Source: Ilyomonas sp965214235 (GTDB lineage Bacteria; Bacteroidota; Bacteroidia; Chitinophagales; Chitinophagaceae). Taken from it: a stretch of 64,000 nt of DNA. How positions within the stretch are numbered: position 1 is the stretch's first letter; every line of letters begins with the position of its first letter. A program made the position numbers and the translations under genes. Shown here piece after piece: positions 16,754 to 25,515 of the stretch. The stretch lies in assembly GCA_965214235.1 (NCBI GenBank), contig CBDCBH010000002.1, positions 558,001-622,000 on the forward strand. The letters are read 5' to 3'. The notes under the pieces were generated by a model. The model was not told where the DNA came from and searched no databases. It saw nothing but the letters and a program-made list of their open reading frames with translations.

Positions 16754-17506
16754 TTATACCGGCTGCTTTTTTAAACCTACCATCATTAATAAAAGATGTC
16801 TGAAAAACATCATTTGATTGCCAATGTTTCGCTTAAAAATTTCAGGTCGTAAAAAAATTCTTATCAGCCAAGCCATTCTTATTTTAAAATAAAACGGATG
16901 AATTTCTTTTTGCGTTCCGGCATACCAATCAAACACATTTCCAATGCTTACAATCAAACCTGCATTCAGTTTGTTTTTATGCTGAACCGACCATTTTTCC
17001 TGTTTTGGTGCGGTCATTCCAATAAAAACAACATCAGGGTTAAATTCATTTATGCTATCAATCATGTTTTGATTGTCTTCATCTGAAAAAACAGGTTTAA
17101 AAGGCGGCGAATAAGTGGCAACATTTACATTCGGATATTCATGACTCAACCTGTCTTTTATCAGTTGTAAAACCTTTTCAGACGAGCCAAGAAAAAATAC
17201 TTTTCCTGATGTTTCGTTAAGCCTTCCTAAAAAATATTTGTACACTTCTGGTCCTTGATTTTTCTTTATGTTCTTTCCTTTTAAAAAAAGGGATGCTAAA
17301 GCAAAATAAACACCGTCCAACACAAGATAATCAGTGTTTTTTAGAACGCTTTTAAACTCTGCATCTTTGTTTGCAAGACCATAGTTGTTTGGGCTGATGC
17401 TGCAATTAATAGCTCTGCATTTATCAGCTCTCAACGGAATTTTTGATAGATCATCCGAAAAAACTTTATAGCCTAAAACGGTTACAGAGTTGTATGCCTC
17501 CTTCAT
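16754..17506 (-). CDS. WecG/TagA/CpsF-family glycosyltransferase (GT26)
   Basis: A 250-residue GT26-type enzyme that adds a sugar, often ManNAc or a uronic acid, to a lipid-linked acceptor at the inner face of the membrane. LVLDGVYFALASLFL and GKVFFLGSSEKVLQLIKDRL are in the N-terminal half. The family block FIGMTAPKQEKWSVQHKNKL is followed by VSIGNVFDWYAGTQKEIHP, where most relatives read GVGxxFDxxAG. C-terminal WLIRIFLRPEIFKR is the membrane-associating basic end. It is the last gene of the minus-strand polysaccharide run, 37 bases after the epimerase. The donor sugar is not predictable. Confidence 0.9.
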   Translation of the reverse strand: MKEAYNSVTVLGYKVFSDDLSKIPLRADKCRAINCSISPNNYGLANKDAEFKSVLKNTDYLVLDGVYFALASLFLKGKNIKKNQGPEVYKYFLGRLNETSGKVFFLGSSEKVLQLIKDRLSHEYPNVNVATYSPPFKPVFSDEDNQNMIDSINEFNPDVVFIGMTAPKQEKWSVQHKNKLNAGLIVSIGNVFDWYAGTQKEIHPFYFKIRMAWLIRIFLRPEIFKRNIGNQMMFFRHLLLMMVGLKKQPV

Positions 17507-17543
17507 TGTTTTTAATTATAAATTATTAAATAAGATTATTTTT

Positions 17544-18563
17544 TTATTCAGCCATTGCAAAATTTTCGCTTGGCACCATTGGGCTAATCCATTCGTATGT
17601 TTTGGATAAACCATCAATTAATGGTGCAGACACTTCCCAACCCAATTTGCTTTTGAATAAGCGATTATCGGAACGTCTGCCTCTCACACCTGTTGGACAT
17701 TTAAAGCCATATTTTTCAATAAATTCATCACCATAAATATTTTTAACGGTAATGTTTTTACCAGAAATATCAATTGCCATTTGTGCTAATTCATTAATGG
17801 TTACCATTTCTTCCGAACCAATATTTACAGGTCCTGTAAAGTCAGATTTCATTAACGATAGCACAGCTTTTACGCATTCATCAATGTATAAAAACGAACG
17901 TGTTTGCAAGCCATCGCCCCACACTTCAAACTCGCCGCCATCAGGCGTTTCAGCCGCTTTACGAAGCATAGCAGCTGGCGCTTTTTCTTTACCGCCGCGC
18001 CATGTGCCCTGTGGCCCGAAAATGTTATGAAACCTGGCAATGCGCACGTTTAATTTATAGTTGCGGTTGAATGCCAAAAACAAACGCTCGCTGAATAGTT
18101 TTTCCCAGCCGTATTCCGAATCCGGATTGGCAGGATAGGCTGAACTTTCTTCACAATTTGGGTTGTTAGGATCCAACTGATTATTTTCCGGATACATACA
18201 AGCTGAAGAAGAATAAAATAATTTTTTTACACCTTTGCTCACCGCTTCTTTAGCAACATTCAAATTAATGATGGCTGAATTGTGCATTACATTTGCATCG
18301 TTTTGCCCGGTAAAAATATAACCGGCTCCGCCCATGTCAGCAGCCAATTGATATACCTCATCGTAACCTTCACCTATTACAGCTTCAACCACTTTCGGGT
18401 CGGTTAAATCACCCAAAATAAATTCATGCGAAATGTCTTGGTGGTCAAAATACTCATGGTTTTTTATATCGCTTACGCGTACATAACAACCATCTTGTTT
18501 TAATTTTTTTGCAAGATGACCACCGATGAATCCGCCACCGCCTAATACAATTACTTTTTTCAT
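17544..18563 (-). CDS. GDP-mannose 3,5-epimerase-like NAD-dependent epimerase
   Basis: A 339-residue extended short-chain dehydrogenase. The NAD-binding GGGGFIGG lies at residues 8-15. The sequence follows plant GDP-D-mannose 3,5-epimerase closely: QLAADMGGAGYIF, SSACMYPENNQL (the catalytic cysteine), YGWEK (the Tyr-Lys pair), RFHNIFGPQGTWRGGKEKAPAA (the second acid/base lysine), WGDGLQTRSF and VRGRRSDNRL. All four catalytic residues I know for that enzyme are present. It should convert GDP-D-mannose to GDP-L-galactose (or GDP-L-gulose) as a sugar donor for the locus. A different GDP- or UDP-sugar specificity is possible. It sits between GT61 and WecG genes, with a 386-base gap upstream. Confidence 0.8.
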   Translation of the reverse strand: MKKVIVLGGGGFIGGHLAKKLKQDGCYVRVSDIKNHEYFDHQDISHEFILGDLTDPKVVEAVIGEGYDEVYQLAADMGGAGYIFTGQNDANVMHNSAIINLNVAKEAVSKGVKKLFYSSSACMYPENNQLDPNNPNCEESSAYPANPDSEYGWEKLFSERLFLAFNRNYKLNVRIARFHNIFGPQGTWRGGKEKAPAAMLRKAAETPDGGEFEVWGDGLQTRSFLYIDECVKAVLSLMKSDFTGPVNIGSEEMVTINELAQMAIDISGKNITVKNIYGDEFIEKYGFKCPTGVRGRRSDNRLFKSKLGWEVSAPLIDGLSKTYEWISPMVPSENFAMAE

Positions 18564-18949
18564 TTTTTTAATTTGGTTTGATTTGATTGATTACATTTTT
18601 ATTTTTAGTTATGGTAATATTTGAGTATTTGGCTTGTAATAAACGAACCTTTATGTATATGGAAATGAATAGACAAAATTATTAAGACTTTATGTATCAT
18701 ATTGTTCGAACTTGTTACCAAAAAGTTACGAGCTAATTTTTATTTCCTCACTTAATAATTTAATAAGATGCTATCAATTTGTTTTTGTTTATATGTATAC
18801 CAGATAAATAGGAATAAAAGAATTAAAAACAAACTCTTAATGCAGCAACTTAATTTTCATTAAAAAATTTTTAGTAAGCAATATGTAATGCAGTTACACG
18901 TCTGAACATTGGTTTTATCGGATTTTATTTTTTTCGAATGCACGTTTAG
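18564..18949 (-). promoter_or_regulatory. 386-base gene-free stretch in the polysaccharide locus
   Basis: Strongly AT-rich with no open frame of note. The minus strand carries TAATTTTG (18674-18681), a TAnnTTTG match about 110 bases upstream of the epimerase, so a promoter for the epimerase and wecG-like pair may lie here. I see no terminator hairpin with a clear T tail. Confidence 0.4.
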
Positions 18950-20152
18950 TTAGTTTGCTGATACCACTTTTTGAAGTGTAATTATCTTTCTCAATTTCCG
19001 TTCCACTTCTTCAATATTTACTATTAAGTTTAATTTTTCACCCTGTTTAAATGTGCGAGCCCTGCCATCAGATTTGCAAATTAAATAGTCGTATTTTATA
19101 CCTACTTTATTAGCTAAATCGTTGAAAAACGGCTGTGCAAAATCTTCTGCCATCAATTCAATCACATGTGTGTTTTCATTACAAAAAACAAGGTTCGCCT
19201 GCCCTGCGCCGATAGTAGCAATAATAATCTCTGCATTGGAAAATAAACTTATTTTTTCCTGAAATGAGAGTTTAGATAATTCAAAAGATTGAAATCCGTA
19301 TTTATCAAGTACCTTAATTAGGGCCTCTTCGTTTAATACTCTTCTTTTAGAAGAATCGTTACGGCTAATGTAAACAAAAGGGCGATTGAATTTTTTATCC
19401 GTACCTAAAGATTTGTATTTTAAAAACTCATCTCTTAAAAAATCGCAGCACCATAATGGAATGTGTTCATGGTAACGAACATAAGTGGTAGCCAGTAATG
19501 TATCTGCCTGAATGTGATTGTGAATATCTCCCGCGATTATTTTGCTTTCATCTATGCCAAGCATTTGCATAGCATCTTTATGATAATCCTGTTTATAACT
19601 CGGTACCAAAAACCAATCAATTTTTTCATACCAGCCGATTTTTTTCAACAACGCAATGCGCGATATAGAATCAATCAGCCAGTGCGAATAATTTACGATT
19701 CCACCTTCGCCAATTAACAAGCTTAAAACAGTGCCATTATATTTTTCAGGAACTCTAAAATAATTCTGACGAAAAATACCATTTTTTGAGGGAACGCTAC
19801 TTTCTAAATCATATGATAATTCGCCAATCAAGTGATTGTTACCGCAGATAATGGCAATACTAAAGTTATTATCGGTATGCGCTCTGCCATTAGGAATTGC
19901 CACAACCCGTGCGGCTGGAATATGAGCAACAATAGTAGTATCAACATAACCAATAAAACGATTTCTGAAATCGTCTGTAACATTCAAATAAGAAGTATAA
20001 GGTGGAAAAGCTTCTACACAAACGGCTTCTTTTACAACCGTTTTATACTCTTCAATAGTATTGTAAACGCCTTTGGGTTTATAGCGTTTGTTGTGAATAA
20101 GAAGGCGGGTAAGCAGTTTCTTTATTCGTCTTATTATTTTATGAAGCATCAT
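18950..20152 (-). CDS. Glycosyltransferase family 61 protein
   Basis: A 400-residue protein of the GT61/DUF563 type. The C-terminal half has the typical blocks FVYISRNDSSKRRVLNEE (about residue 260), then FELSKLSFQEKISLFSNAEIIIATIGAGQANLVFC and VIELMAE. These resemble the EGT-like GT61 fold with its nucleotide-sugar site around the GAG loop. The N-terminal half, with SHWLIDSISRIALLKK, fits the acceptor domain. There is no signal peptide; a basic N-terminus (KIIRRIKKLLTRLL) may associate with the membrane. It is probably one of the sugar transferases building the repeat unit. The donor is unknown. Confidence 0.85.
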   Translation of the reverse strand: MMLHKIIRRIKKLLTRLLIHNKRYKPKGVYNTIEEYKTVVKEAVCVEAFPPYTSYLNVTDDFRNRFIGYVDTTIVAHIPAARVVAIPNGRAHTDNNFSIAIICGNNHLIGELSYDLESSVPSKNGIFRQNYFRVPEKYNGTVLSLLIGEGGIVNYSHWLIDSISRIALLKKIGWYEKIDWFLVPSYKQDYHKDAMQMLGIDESKIIAGDIHNHIQADTLLATTYVRYHEHIPLWCCDFLRDEFLKYKSLGTDKKFNRPFVYISRNDSSKRRVLNEEALIKVLDKYGFQSFELSKLSFQEKISLFSNAEIIIATIGAGQANLVFCNENTHVIELMAEDFAQPFFNDLANKVGIKYDYLICKSDGRARTFKQGEKLNLIVNIEEVERKLRKIITLQKVVSAN

Positions 20153-20222
20153 GTTTGGCAGGTTTGAAAAAAAGATACGCTTTGTATTTACTTTAAAAGC
20201 AGTATCTGAGTAAAAGTATCGG

Positions 20223-21104
20223 CTATTGGTTAATTACTTGTTGATAAATTTTATCGTATTTATGAATTAAGGAAACGGTTTCTTCGATATTATTTTTTGA
20301 TGATGCGCCAAATAAAATAGATTCAACGTTGGGCAAGCTGCATACATATTCAATAGCTTCTTTTGGCGGAATGGCACCCGCAGCTAATACCTGCATTGCT
20401 ATCACCCGCACATTGCGAGTTTCTAATGTTTCTTCATACAATTCTTTGCCGCCCGACATTCTAAAGTTTGCTTTATTGATTGATGCACAAATAAGCGGGT
20501 TGTTTATACCTGCATCTTCCAAAACATTTAACAGCTTTGGAAGATTCATAGTAATAAAACCGGCTTCAGCGTTGTATTTCTCTTTTATGTAATCGTGAAA
20601 AGCTTTAAAAACGCTTTTCATGCCCAAGCCTAACAACAAATCGGTTACAACATTTTGCAGGAAAATATACGGCGTATTAATACCTTTAAACATCTTCATT
20701 TCCGAATCAATCATTAGCTCCATGATTGATAAATAATCTTTCGATAAATATGCCACCCCACCTTTAAATAATGAGCCAAAAAAGTTGCCTGGAACGTATT
20801 GTTTTATAGTTCCCATCACGCCAAGCTCAGTAACAGCGTTTGCATATTTATGTGCATAAGGCAAACATGGATAAATGCAATAATTTGCATACTTCTCCTG
20901 GTTATTTCTTACATGCTCGCAAATGTTTGCAATCCTGTCATGAGTGGTGCACATAAATGTGTTCACGCCTGCATTCATTGCATAGTCTAAAGTTTTTATT
21001 ATGGCGCTATCATTTTTAAATTTGATTGACTGCGCTTTTGACTTTTCGTCTGATATATGATTAACTGCAAAGAATTGATTATCGCCAAAAATGATACGCT
21101 CCAT
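20223..21104 (-). CDS. Aldo-keto-reductase-like TIM-barrel protein
   Basis: A 293-residue soluble protein beginning MERIIFGDNQFFAVNHIS. The ordering of segments (SAIIKTLDYAMNAGVNTFMC, then FITMNLPKLLNVLEDAGI, then VIAMQVLAAGAIPPKEAIEYV, then SILFGASSKNNIEETVSLI) follows the aldo-keto reductase barrel. The last block resembles the NADP-binding C-terminal loop. The usual catalytic Asp-Tyr-Lys-His tetrad is not clearly conserved: DYAMNAGVNTF holds the Asp/Tyr region, but the lysine and histidine blocks are altered. It may be a dehydratase, a lyase or an inactive relative. It lies 5 bases from a Gfo/Idh oxidoreductase gene, so the pair likely modifies one sugar or a linked substituent. Confidence 0.6.
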   Translation of the reverse strand: MERIIFGDNQFFAVNHISDEKSKAQSIKFKNDSAIIKTLDYAMNAGVNTFMCTTHDRIANICEHVRNNQEKYANYCIYPCLPYAHKYANAVTELGVMGTIKQYVPGNFFGSLFKGGVAYLSKDYLSIMELMIDSEMKMFKGINTPYIFLQNVVTDLLLGLGMKSVFKAFHDYIKEKYNAEAGFITMNLPKLLNVLEDAGINNPLICASINKANFRMSGGKELYEETLETRNVRVIAMQVLAAGAIPPKEAIEYVCSLPNVESILFGASSKNNIEETVSLIHKYDKIYQQVINQ

Positions 21105-21109
21105 ACCAA

Positions 21110-22120
21110 TTAGTTTACGTTGTTTTTAATTAGAGAAATTACTTTATCTGTGTGCCAGGCACTTTGAAATGTATTGATGTTGTTAGGCACCTTTTTTTGA
21201 ATGGCTTTTATAAAGTAATCTATCTGTGCAGAATATTCCTCCCCACGAAGATAAAAATCTACAGGCTCTGTTAAATCAGTAATGTATTTTATGTTCCAGC
21301 CTTTGCTATAACCTTGTGGAAAACTTGTTGTTTTAAAATATACTTTAAGTTCGTTGGCATCACAAATTATTTTTCCATTACTTCCTAAAATGGTAATGGA
21401 TGTGGACATCTTTCTGTATGTTTCATCACTCCAGTTTACCGATAGCACACCATTTACTTTTGATGATAATTCAAGAACAGAAAAAACAGAATCTTCCACA
21501 TTTTTCGAATAAAAAGATTTAAGAACAGTGCCTCTCACTTTTTCAACCGGACTGATAGTGTAGTTAATTAAATCAATTACATGGGAAGCATAATCCATCA
21601 AACATCCTCCCCCTTCTTCGGGGTCTGAACGCCAGGTATCTTGCTTTGGTTTGATGACAACAGGTCCGTACGATTCTCCTGTAAAATGAAAAATGTCACC
21701 GATATAACCGCTATCCAAAATTCGTTTTAGCTCCTGAAAAGTACCGATAAATTTATTATGATAACCAACCTGGTTGACTATTTTTTTTCTTTCTGCCAGT
21801 TCAACCAGTTCTTTGCCTTGTTCGGGTGTTAAGCACAATGGTTTCTCGGCAAAAACATGCCTGCCGCTTTCCAAAATTTTTTTAACCATCCTTGCATGAA
21901 GCTTGGTAGGAACAGCTACAAAAACCGCATCAACATTGGTTTCTTTCAGCATGTCTTCGTAGTCGGAAAATACTGGAAAGGAAGTATATTTTTTAAATAC
22001 ATCAAGCGTCATCTTTGATGTGTCGCTTACACCAACCACTTCTACATCGGGATGAGCGCCTAAAATAGCAAGATGTGATACACCCATTTTTCCAACACCA
22101 ATTACACCAACTTTTACCAT
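21110..22120 (-). CDS. Gfo/Idh/MocA-family sugar oxidoreductase
   Basis: A 336-residue NAD(P)-dependent oxidoreductase, probably acting on a nucleotide-linked or free sugar. The N-terminal Rossmann fold has GVIGVGKMGVSHLA (residues 5-18) and the family's EKPLCLTPEQGKELVELA stretch, which includes the catalytic-side lysine. The C-terminal alpha/beta domain carries GGGCLMDYASHVIDLINY, where the histidine is the family's usual proton relay. It is a full-length member. It precedes the aldo-keto-reductase-like gene by 5 bases, which suggests joint function in making a modified sugar for the polysaccharide. Confidence 0.9.
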   Translation of the reverse strand: MVKVGVIGVGKMGVSHLAILGAHPDVEVVGVSDTSKMTLDVFKKYTSFPVFSDYEDMLKETNVDAVFVAVPTKLHARMVKKILESGRHVFAEKPLCLTPEQGKELVELAERKKIVNQVGYHNKFIGTFQELKRILDSGYIGDIFHFTGESYGPVVIKPKQDTWRSDPEEGGGCLMDYASHVIDLINYTISPVEKVRGTVLKSFYSKNVEDSVFSVLELSSKVNGVLSVNWSDETYRKMSTSITILGSNGKIICDANELKVYFKTTSFPQGYSKGWNIKYITDLTEPVDFYLRGEEYSAQIDYFIKAIQKKVPNNINTFQSAWHTDKVISLIKNNVN

Positions 22121-22311
22121 AATTATTTTATTTATTTCAGAAAGGAAAATTTCAGTTTGAATTTTTATAAACCTTCTTCTTTTAGTTTCGTTGATTCATT
22201 TATTGTAATACTTTTCTAAATTAAAGAAATTCAGGCATTTAATTCTAATTTTTTTACAATCATATAAGAATTAATGAAACGATAATTGTAAGAAGACATT
22301 GAATACTTAAA

Positions 22312-23427
22312 TTAGCTTTGATTACTGCTTTTTTGTAAAATGAGAGACAAATTTTTTTCAAACTTTTCCAATGTAAACAATTCAAAAAATCTTTGCCTAC
22401 CTTTTTCTCCCATTTCATAACGCAGAGATGGACTTTTTATTAGAATAGTTATTTTTTCAGCTAACATTTCTGCATTATCATGTGGCACCATAAAACCAGT
22501 TTCACCTTCTACTATAATATCTGGTATGCCACCTTCAGGTGTTGAAATAATAGGTAATCCATTTTGCATGGCTTCTAAATTCACCAACCCGAACGTATCG
22601 TAATGCGTTGGAAATACAAAAATATCAGCCTTCTCATAAAACGCCTGTTTATCCTCGTTGTATCTTGGACCATGAACAAATACAATTTCTGATAAATTTT
22701 TTCCTTCAATCTCTTTTCTAAATTCTTCTTCTGGTACATTCGACCATCCACCTACAAAATGGCACTCGAAAGATAAACCTTTTTTATTTAGTATATCGCA
22801 AGCATCAAGCAAAACAAATATACCTTTTTCGCGTATCATATTCGATAAAAAAAGCAATTGGCATTGCCTATCACTTTCTTTATTTAAAACTCCTTTGTTC
22901 TGTTTGACAATTTTCTCATTCACAGGGATACCGCAAGGGCAATGAAAAACATTTTCGGGGCTTACATAATGTTGTATGTCTGGATACAAATACCAAGATA
23001 CCAAAATGCTTTTTGTATTTTTAAAAGCATAACGATAAAGCGATTGAGAAAGGACACTTTTATTAATACTTACACCTTTATTATGAAAATGATAAATGAT
23101 ATTGGTATGCCATAGTTTTACAAGTAAAACAATAAGCAAATCCTTATAAAATCCTGACCCATAAGCGGTCAAAGTCATATAGCACAAGTCATACTTGTCT
23201 TGACGCAGTGCTTTAATTACATTTTTAATGATACCTGCAAATGTTACTATCTTTTTTAAGCTTCCTTTGCCTGATTGATTTAAAATTCTGTTAGTGGCTA
23301 AATCAACATAATCAGCTTCAAAATTATTATTTATAATTTTGCTATCGCGAATGTATTTTCCAACCATCGCAGCACCATGTAAAGGCGGCGGCAGGTGTAA
23401 GATAAACAGAATTTTTGGTTTTGCCAT
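22312..23427 (-). CDS. Glycosyltransferase family 4, copy A
   Basis: A 371-residue GT-B retaining transferase. The N-terminal domain opens with ILFILHLPPPLHGAAMVGKYI, a glycine-containing acceptor loop. The C-terminal domain has CQLLFLSNMIREKGIFVLLDA, the donor-domain start, then FVFPTHYDTFGLVNLEAMQNGLPIIST, which carries the EX7E pair that contacts the nucleotide sugar. It has no membrane segments and should work on a lipid-linked intermediate at the cytoplasmic membrane face. It is separated from copy B by 91 bases and from the Gfo/Idh gene by about 190. The donor sugar is not predictable. Confidence 0.92.
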   Translation of the reverse strand: MAKPKILFILHLPPPLHGAAMVGKYIRDSKIINNNFEADYVDLATNRILNQSGKGSLKKIVTFAGIIKNVIKALRQDKYDLCYMTLTAYGSGFYKDLLIVLLVKLWHTNIIYHFHNKGVSINKSVLSQSLYRYAFKNTKSILVSWYLYPDIQHYVSPENVFHCPCGIPVNEKIVKQNKGVLNKESDRQCQLLFLSNMIREKGIFVLLDACDILNKKGLSFECHFVGGWSNVPEEEFRKEIEGKNLSEIVFVHGPRYNEDKQAFYEKADIFVFPTHYDTFGLVNLEAMQNGLPIISTPEGGIPDIIVEGETGFMVPHDNAEMLAEKITILIKSPSLRYEMGEKGRQRFFELFTLEKFEKNLSLILQKSSNQS

Positions 23428-23518
23428 ACACGTTGATGGTGGAATGTTTTGGTATTTATTTACTTAATTTTTGAGCTGATATGATTGTAAAATACGTCTC
23501 TTATCAATAATATTACAT

Positions 23519-24595
23519 TCATGATAAAGCGAATTGTACTGATTGTAAAATACCTTCTGCAGATTGACGATGATTATACGCTTGCACAAGTTCAACTGCA
23601 TTATTAGAAAACGTTGTAAGCAAATGATTGTTCGATAACAAATGCAAAGCATGGTTTGTCCAAAGCTCTGCGTTAAGCAAAAGCACATAACCATTTTTTC
23701 CATCAATAATTAAATCATTGGCTACACCGGCGTTATCGCATGTAATTACAGGTGTGCCGGCTGCGCAGGCTTCATTAGCTACTACGCCCCACGGATCGTT
23801 AAGCGATGGAAATAAAAACAGCTTTGCATTTGAATAAAATGAAGGCAACGTTTTTTGGTCAAGATAACCAGTGAAATTATATTTTATGTTGTGCTTGTCA
23901 AGCTCACCAAGCATTTGTTTTCGCTGATCTCCATCACCAATAATGAGCGCTTTAAAATTTGAAACTTTTTTGTTTAATAGTTTTGCAATTTCAACAAAAA
24001 ACATGGGCATTTTTCTTTCCACTATTTGCCCTGAAAACATTATGTGATACTCCCGGTTTTCCATTGGTTGCGGCGTAAATTTTGAATTGTCTATGCACAG
24101 GCAACTCTTAAACATTTTATTTTCTTTTACACCATAACTTTTGTACAAATCAAAACCGCCATTTCCAGGTGCAACAAAGGCTTTTGTTCTTGTAAAAACA
24201 AATCGCCTGATGACTTTTTGTACATTAGAAAAGCCTTTTTCCGATATGTAAGTTCCATCATTATAAACAATCAATTTTCGTTTTTTTAGTAAACACCACA
24301 AAACGCCATATAACATAGTAGGTTTAAATGCCGTAATAATGAGTGCATCCGGATTTAATTCATTTAATAACTTCCATACTTTGGGTTGATTAGGACGGAA
24401 ATGATCTATGGTATCAGAAAGAAAATATTGCGGGTAATTGCCATGATCAATCTTCCATAATCTATCGGGTTCTAATTTAGCACAATATATCACAGCATAG
24501 TTTGGATTTTGTTCCGAAATTAGCTCATGCATTCGCTCACGGTAAGGACCAGGAACCTGCGTTAAATACACAATCTTCGGAGAAGTTTTCATCAT
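23519..24595 (-). CDS. Glycosyltransferase family 4, copy B
   Basis: A 358-residue GT-B enzyme. The N-terminus MKTSPKIVYLTQVPGPYRERM resembles GT4 members that act on membrane-bound glycans. The donor domain has YHIMFSGQIVERKMP, then LFLFPSLNDPWGVVANEACAAGTPVITCDNAG with the EX7E glutamates. The protein is basic in the middle (CLLKKRKLIV, VIRRFVF), suggesting peripheral membrane binding. An exact copy of the dispersed 11-base motif occurs inside it at 24192-24202 (FVFTR region). It starts 23 bases after the GT2 gene and is probably co-translated. Its donor is unknown. Confidence 0.92.
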   Translation of the reverse strand: MMKTSPKIVYLTQVPGPYRERMHELISEQNPNYAVIYCAKLEPDRLWKIDHGNYPQYFLSDTIDHFRPNQPKVWKLLNELNPDALIITAFKPTMLYGVLWCLLKKRKLIVYNDGTYISEKGFSNVQKVIRRFVFTRTKAFVAPGNGGFDLYKSYGVKENKMFKSCLCIDNSKFTPQPMENREYHIMFSGQIVERKMPMFFVEIAKLLNKKVSNFKALIIGDGDQRKQMLGELDKHNIKYNFTGYLDQKTLPSFYSNAKLFLFPSLNDPWGVVANEACAAGTPVITCDNAGVANDLIIDGKNGYVLLLNAELWTNHALHLLSNNHLLTTFSNNAVELVQAYNHRQSAEGILQSVQFALS

Positions 24596-24618
24596 GGATA
24601 ATCAGATTTGTAAGCAAG

Positions 24619-25470
24619 TTACTTTTTCCATTTGTCCCACATAAAAGGGAAAAATGTTTTCAGCCACAGTTTTGTGTAAGCTTCTAAATAATGCGATGGG
24701 AAATGCTTTTTTATAAAATGCAGATACTCTTTATAAGCCAGCCCTTTCGGGCTATACAAATAAGCAATTCGTTCTTTCAATTTTGAATTTTGCGGCTTCC
24801 AGCTATTGCCATGGTCATCCTGACAATATCCTAAAACGCCGGGAGCAACCACCACAGGAAAACCATTTTTTTTTGCTGTAAGTGTATAATCGTAATCGGC
24901 AATTCCATGCGTGTATTCGTTCGATAAGATACCAATTTTTTGAACAATTTTCCGCTGTACAAACATGATATTCGCATTGCCTAAATCGCACTCCTCAAAG
25001 CATTCATTGTTTTCAATTAAAACATTATGAATTTTTTTTGGTGACATCAATTTTCGTCCGCCATAACTTATTTTATTATTGAAATTATCTTTTGTACTGC
25101 CGATGCAAATAACCGGTTTGCCCAACTGCTGAAACGCATCTTTGTAAGTGTTGATGAGAACATTAATAGCATCTTCAACCAATACCGTATCATCATTTAT
25201 CAATAAAAAAAAATCGGCTTTACTTTTCGAGGCTTCCTGCCATGATTTTCTCATGCCGCCTGCCCAAAACAAATTGCCATTACCATGGTAAATATTAATG
25301 TTGGGAAACGCCATAGCAGCTGCTTCTGCCGTGCCGTCTTTTGAAGCATCATCGGTAAGATAAACAGTTAGTTTTACTTCAGGGGGAAGCCTTTGTTTTT
25401 GCAGTTGCTGCAAACAATTTACTGTTTTTTTTTTCCTGTTAAAAGTGGTTATTAAAATTGCTATTTCCAT
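24619..25470 (-). CDS. Glycosyltransferase family 2
   Basis: A 283-residue GT-A inverting transferase. It starts MEIAILITTFNRKKKTVNCL, the usual nucleotide-binding first strand, followed by YLTDDASKDGT (acidic) and FFLLINDDTVL, the metal-binding DDx-type motif near residue 93. GIADYDYTLTAKKNGFPVVV is the ED-like catalytic region common to rhamnosyltransferase-type GT2 proteins. Only the catalytic domain is present, without a membrane anchor. The resemblance to rhamnosyltransferases is a pattern match. Spacing to both neighbours is 23 and 45 bases, inside the polysaccharide run. Confidence 0.92.
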   Translation of the reverse strand: MEIAILITTFNRKKKTVNCLQQLQKQRLPPEVKLTVYLTDDASKDGTAEAAAMAFPNINIYHGNGNLFWAGGMRKSWQEASKSKADFFLLINDDTVLVEDAINVLINTYKDAFQQLGKPVICIGSTKDNFNNKISYGGRKLMSPKKIHNVLIENNECFEECDLGNANIMFVQRKIVQKIGILSNEYTHGIADYDYTLTAKKNGFPVVVAPGVLGYCQDDHGNSWKPQNSKLKERIAYLYSPKGLAYKEYLHFIKKHFPSHYLEAYTKLWLKTFFPFMWDKWKK

Positions 25471-25515
25471 AGTTAAGAATACAAAAGCAAATTCAAGCGC
25501 AGTTCATTAACTGCA

